From the NCBI GenBank assembly GCA_018645365.1, contig JABGOP010000009.1:1-51566 (forward strand): DNA of 51,566 nucleotides. Direction: 5' to 3'. The stretch's first letter is position 1. Each line of letters begins with the position of its first letter. Of the stretch, positions 47,685 to 51,566 are shown piece by piece. The stretch comes from Candidatus Cloacimonadota bacterium. Its GTDB lineage: Bacteria; Cloacimonadota; Cloacimonadia; Cloacimonadales; TCS61. The position numbers were made by a program, and so were the translations under genes. The notes beneath the pieces were generated by a model. That model saw only the letters and a list, made by a program, of their open reading frames with translations, was not told the DNA's origin and did not search any database.

Positions 47685-49988
47685 CTATTTATTTTTTGAA
47701 CTTTTCCCAAAAAACAAATTTGTCTTATAGAGCAACAAATACATAATTGTTACCGTTCCTAAAAAGCTGGTAAACATATTTAAAGAAACTAATGCACCGA
47801 GACTGCGATTTGGTGGGAATACAGAAGCTAATAAAACTAAAAATCCGGCAATCACAACCGTAGCATTAAAAATAATTGCACGCCCAGAATGATGCATTGT
47901 CCCTTCCATTGTTCTTTGTTTATCACCCGTTTCGAGTGCGTAAATTTTGTAACGCTCGATAAAATGCACCGCGTAATCTATCCCAATTCCAATCGCAATA
48001 CTAGAGATGAGAGCGGTAGTTGTGCTAAGAGGAATGTTTAGTAATCCCATTGTTCCAAAACCAATAATGGCAGTAATTACAATAGGAACAGAACCTATTA
48101 AGCCTGCCCAAAAGCTTTTGAACATCAAAGTTAGCAAAATTATGATAATAAATAATGACATCACTAAACTTTTGATTTGTCCTTCCAAAATAAGATCGGT
48201 GAAAATAAGTGCTTTGTAGCCGGAGCCAGCATAATTCACACTAATTCCAAGTTTTTCAAAATCACCCTTGAAATCTTCGACAAGAGCAATGGCACTCTTG
48301 ATAGCCTTAGAATTATCACTTTTCAATTGGATCGTAACATTAGCAATTTTGTAATCATAATCTACCACTTTCCAAAGATTTTCTGGATTACCACTCATTT
48401 CATAAAGCAATAAATATTGTGCGTTTAATTCTTGCGAATTAGGAATAGAATTAAAATCTTCTTTATCTGCATTCATCACCTTATTCATCCGTTTCAGATA
48501 ATCTGCAAGAGAAAAAGTATTACCTACAATCTCTAAATTTGCGTCAATTTTATGTTGCATTTTATCGATTAATCGAAGCACTTCTGGAGATTTCATTTTT
48601 CCACTTTCGTCAGCTTCCAAAATTATGTTCAATTTACTCGTTCCACCAAAATGGTCATTTATAAATTTATCGGTGAGAACTATGTCACTATCTTTTTCAA
48701 ATTTCTCCAAAAAACTGGAATTTATCCAAACTTTTGTCATACCAAATAGTGAAACTGCTACAATTGCAATCGTGAGGAAAAGGGTAACTGCTTTGTATTT
48801 TATCACGCCATTAGCAAATTTAAAAGCGAATGAATTTGATTGTTTTCCATTTTTAGTCGTATTTTTTGGTTTCCTTTTAGTATAGCCAAATACCAAAATC
48901 CCAGCAGGAATAAGCAAAAGTGAAAACAACATCGCAGCGGTTACACCAAACGCTGTAAACATTCCAAAATATTTGATGGGGAAAACTTCCGAAGTTAACA
49001 ATGAGAAAAAGCCTACTGAAGTAGTTACGGAAGTCATTACAACTGGTTTCCACATTCCTTTCAGCATATCCGCAACTGCCTCTTTTCTGGTGGCATTTGG
49101 ATGTGTTCGCAAAAATAGATCAAGGTGACTATAAAGATGAATTCCGTCCGCCACACCAATGGCAATCAACATTACAGGTAGCATTGTGGAAACTGCATAA
49201 ACTGGAATTTTAAACGCTGCCATCAAACCAAACGCCCAAACAACACTAAAAATAACAACCAATAATGTAAAAATTGTATTTTTGACACTTCGCAACACAA
49301 ACAGTAAAATAAGCACAATTACAAGCATCACAATCGGCACCATTTTTTTCATATCTCGTGGTCCCAAAAACGCCATTGTCCCTTCCACGATTGGGCTTCC
49401 AGCAACATAAAATTTTTCTGGACCTTCAAATGATTTTACTAATCCCAATATTTCATGATAAAACTTTTGACTGAATACATCGTCTTCAAGCTCAGCAATA
49501 ATCACGGTTACCGTTTCATCTTCCGAAACCAATCTACCAAAAACCATCTCGTTATTTCTAACTTTTTGAGCTAATTCTTGCAACTGTTCTTCCGTTTTGG
49601 GAACTTTTTTGAAAAACGCTTTCACATCCATCCCATCTTCCGTTCCAATGATGTTGTCGGCAGTGTAAAGCGAAGTCACATCAGCTTTTTCAATCTCTTT
49701 CATTTTACCGAGTTTTTTGGTTAAATCCTTAACTTTCTGCAAAGTAGCGGTTTGATAAATCCCGTTTGAATTTTCAATCGCAATGATAATCCCATCTTTC
49801 ATTGCAAAAACTTCTTCCATATCGTTGCTGTAAACAAAAGCGGGATGATTTTGAGGCATATATTTATCTAAATCTGTCTCCATCTCCGTATTTTGTTTCA
49901 TTACTCTGAAAAATAGGGCTGTAATAATGAATATTACCAACAACACTATTTTAGGTGATTTGAGCATTTTCCTTAAAACTTTTCCCAT
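47685..49988 (-). CDS. MMPL/RND-family transporter (HpnN-like)
   Basis: Two sets of TM clusters; MLIAIGVADGIHLYSHLDLFLR and SSIAIGIGIDYAVHFIERYKIY; SD AAGGAG upstream of MGKVLRKMLKSPK. Confidence 0.9.
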   Translation of the reverse strand: MGKVLRKMLKSPKIVLLVIFIITALFFRVMKQNTEMETDLDKYMPQNHPAFVYSNDMEEVFAMKDGIIIAIENSNGIYQTATLQKVKDLTKKLGKMKEIEKADVTSLYTADNIIGTEDGMDVKAFFKKVPKTEEQLQELAQKVRNNEMVFGRLVSEDETVTVIIAELEDDVFSQKFYHEILGLVKSFEGPEKFYVAGSPIVEGTMAFLGPRDMKKMVPIVMLVIVLILLFVLRSVKNTIFTLLVVIFSVVWAFGLMAAFKIPVYAVSTMLPVMLIAIGVADGIHLYSHLDLFLRTHPNATRKEAVADMLKGMWKPVVMTSVTTSVGFFSLLTSEVFPIKYFGMFTAFGVTAAMLFSLLLIPAGILVFGYTKRKPKNTTKNGKQSNSFAFKFANGVIKYKAVTLFLTIAIVAVSLFGMTKVWINSSFLEKFEKDSDIVLTDKFINDHFGGTSKLNIILEADESGKMKSPEVLRLIDKMQHKIDANLEIVGNTFSLADYLKRMNKVMNADKEDFNSIPNSQELNAQYLLLYEMSGNPENLWKVVDYDYKIANVTIQLKSDNSKAIKSAIALVEDFKGDFEKLGISVNYAGSGYKALIFTDLILEGQIKSLVMSLFIIIILLTLMFKSFWAGLIGSVPIVITAIIGFGTMGLLNIPLSTTTALISSIAIGIGIDYAVHFIERYKIYALETGDKQRTMEGTMHHSGRAIIFNATVVIAGFLVLLASVFPPNRSLGALVSLNMFTSFLGTVTIMYLLLYKTNLFFGKSSKNK

Positions 49989-50005
49989 TTTCATTCTCCT
50001 TTTCA

Positions 50006-50020
50006 TTAGCATTCACTAAC
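50006..50020. promoter_or_regulatory. Putative TetR operator O2, upstream of the MMPL gene
   Basis: TTAGCATTCACTAAC (reverse GTTAGTGAATGCTAA), 13/15 identical to O1; between tetR stop and MMPL start. Confidence 0.7.
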
Positions 50021-50037
50021 TTTATTATTAAAAAAAT

Positions 50038-50610
50038 TTATCTCATTATTTTCTTTAAATCTTCGCAAAGCAATTTCCCTTCTGCCTCTATATCAAAAAT
50101 CATTCCAGACATACTCCACTGAATTATCATAAAACGCATCGATCCAATAATCATGCGAGTTAGATTTTTTGCGGTTACTGCTGTATTTATCTCATCATTC
50201 TCTTGAGCTTGCTGAATTATACCTTGCATTAATCTTTGCGAATTATTCATCATCAATAACAGCGAATCTTTCAATGTTTCATCATTTTGAAAGTTAGCTT
50301 CTGCAAAAATTATTTTAGCAAGATTTTGTTTCTGATTTAAGATTTCATAGTGTTTAAAAATAAAATCATTAATTTTATCTATCGCCTTACCTTCTTTTTT
50401 TAATTCAAGCATCGAAGGCTGCATTGTTAATTGAAAATACTTCAAAATACTCTTCATAATTTCTAATTTATTTTTGAAATGGCGATACAGGGCAGGTTCG
50501 CTAATGCCAATCTGCAATGCCAAATTCTTAATTGTCAGATTTTGGATACCTTTATGCGCAATTAAACCAATCGCAGTTTCGACAATTTGCTGCTGTCTTT
50601 TTGTGAACAT
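50038..50610 (-). CDS. TetR-family transcriptional regulator
   Basis: FTKRQQQIVETAIGLIAHKGIQNLTIKNLALQIGISEPALYRHFKNKLEIM HTH. Confidence 0.95.
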   Translation of the reverse strand: MFTKRQQQIVETAIGLIAHKGIQNLTIKNLALQIGISEPALYRHFKNKLEIMKSILKYFQLTMQPSMLELKKEGKAIDKINDFIFKHYEILNQKQNLAKIIFAEANFQNDETLKDSLLLMMNNSQRLMQGIIQQAQENDEINTAVTAKNLTRMIIGSMRFMIIQWSMSGMIFDIEAEGKLLCEDLKKIMR

Positions 50611-50632
50611 TCTTTATTCTCCTTTTTTAAAG

Positions 50633-50647
50633 TTAGCAAACACTAAC
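50633..50647. promoter_or_regulatory. Putative TetR operator O1, upstream of tetR
   Basis: TTAGCAAACACTAAC (reverse GTTAGTGTTTGCTAA); lies just downstream of a minus-strand TTGACA at 50676-50671. Confidence 0.75.
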
Positions 50648-50764
50648 CAAAAAATAACCGCAACTTATTTTGTCAAATGATTTTTTATGAATTCAAGAAT
50701 AATCTCTCTTAGTTGAATAAAAAGTAAAAAAATCAGAATTATATCCAGCAACTGGTAAAAAAAA

Positions 50765-50995
50765 ATGAAAGAAGATAAACTCTCCACAATGCATAACTAC
50801 TTTCGGAAAATTGATACTGACAAAATTCCCCAACTCGACATTGTGAAAACATTCCCCTATAACATCCATCTACTTATAAATGATAGCTATGACATCTATA
50901 TCCCCTATAAAAATTCCCAAGGTTCTATCGATTGTTACTGTGTCGATTTTAAACTCAATAAATTCAATGAAATTATGATTACCAAGTTTTACTAA
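50765..50995 (+). CDS. Hypothetical 76-aa protein
   Basis: ORF only; no clear SD; not opposite another gene. Confidence 0.35.
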   Translation: MKEDKLSTMHNYFRKIDTDKIPQLDIVKTFPYNIHLLINDSYDIYIPYKNSQGSIDCYCVDFKLNKFNEIMITKFY

Positions 50996-51210
50996 AAATC
51001 ATCAGAAATCTTAGTAAGCAACAATATTACATTAATGGATGAATTTAAACTAAAACGAAAAAGATTACATGTAAAAAGCAAAAAAGAGGCGAAAATAATC
51101 TTCAATTCCCACGAGGATAACACATAGCAAAATAACAAGTTAACCCAAAGTACGCACTAAAAATAACATCTTTTCAGTCTAATAAATAGAAAGTTTATTA
51201 GGAGGGAGAG

Positions 51211-51279
51211 ATGTTTTTTAGTTTAAAGAAAAAAGAGATGGTTGGCTTGTTGGTTGGTTTGTTGTGTTCCTCTTTCTAA
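51211..51279 (+). CDS. Small ORF MFFSLKKKEMVGLLVGLLCSSF with strong SD
   Basis: TTAGGAGGGAGAGATG: near-consensus SD; predicted single hydrophobic segment. Confidence 0.4.
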   Translation: MFFSLKKKEMVGLLVGLLCSSF

Positions 51280-51363
51280 TTAACCAAAAATGAGAAAGAG
51301 ATACAATCACCTCTATTTGTTGCACCATTTGTGACGAGATAACTAACTATTTCAGTCAAAAAG

Positions 51364-51448
51364 GGATGTTCCCCAACGACTGGGGGGCATTACCAGATAT
51401 CCTGAGGGCATTATCCAATATCCTGAGGGCATTATCCGAATAATTTAA
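51364..51448. repeat. 21-nt minisatellite (ggcattatccaatatcctgag), about 3.5 degenerate copies
   Basis: 51386-51406 and 51407-51427 are near-identical, followed by a partial copy; a diverged copy precedes. Confidence 0.85.
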
Positions 51449-51463
51449 AAAGGAGAAATTATT

Positions 51464-51566
51464 ATGGCTAATAAAGATTATATACCAAATGCTGACGCGG
51501 ATTTCAAAGAGTTCAGCACAAATTTCGCTAAACAGATTGCCACGCATCAAGCTGAGCTACCCGTTA
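51464..51566 (+). CDS. 5' end of a conserved hypothetical protein (MANKDYIPNADADFKEFSTNFAKQIATHQAELPV...)
   Basis: SD AAAGGAG; N-terminus resembles a widespread family beginning xKDYIPxxDAxF; runs off the window. Confidence 0.7.
   Translation, partial: MANKDYIPNADADFKEFSTNFAKQIATHQAELPV

Noticed and set aside
51356-51550. 64-aa minus ORF containing the 21-nt repeats
   Set aside because: Starts antisense inside the downstream gene, no SD; the repeat is better explained as non-coding minisatellite.
1-51566. CRISPR arrays, IS elements, prophage or restriction/defence genes
   Set aside because: No regularly spaced direct repeats with spacers, no transposase/integrase or known defence-protein motifs seen in any frame.

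Overview
This is an AT-rich bacterial chromosomal window. The gene content (C25 gingipain-type protease, FlgD/Por-like C-terminal sorting domain, many outer-membrane proteins) suggests a Gram-negative-type organism of the FCB/Cloacimonadota kind; that placement is inference. Most of the window is housekeeping: ruvX-mltG, xseA, obg-dprA, tcdA-tatD, an expanded rpsU-cvpA-mutS2-HD-GYP-dnaG-rpoD-tRNA(CAU) block, ppiD-like, a cysteine desulfurase, lon, a patatin/POTRA/barrel protein, a K+-type membrane pyrophosphatase, a TonB receptor and ade. The most interesting accessory unit is a minus-strand cluster at 43.2-50.7 kb: TetR, MMPL/RND transporter, OMPLA-like barrel, two paralogous half-permeases, a YtfJ-like protein, a LolA-like protein and a DUF1302-like barrel. 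A near-identical palindrome (GTTAGTGnnTGCTAA) lies upstream of both tetR and the transporter and looks like the TetR operator. Other points of interest are an EIIA-PII-like fusion next to a cation/proton antiporter, an Ntn-hydrolase with PKD and dockerin-like repeats, a possible topA remnant with a palindrome after dprA, a duplicated SD/start codon at 2944-2985, and a 21-nt minisatellite plus a small membrane ORF near the right end. No CRISPR array, prophage or IS element was recognised.
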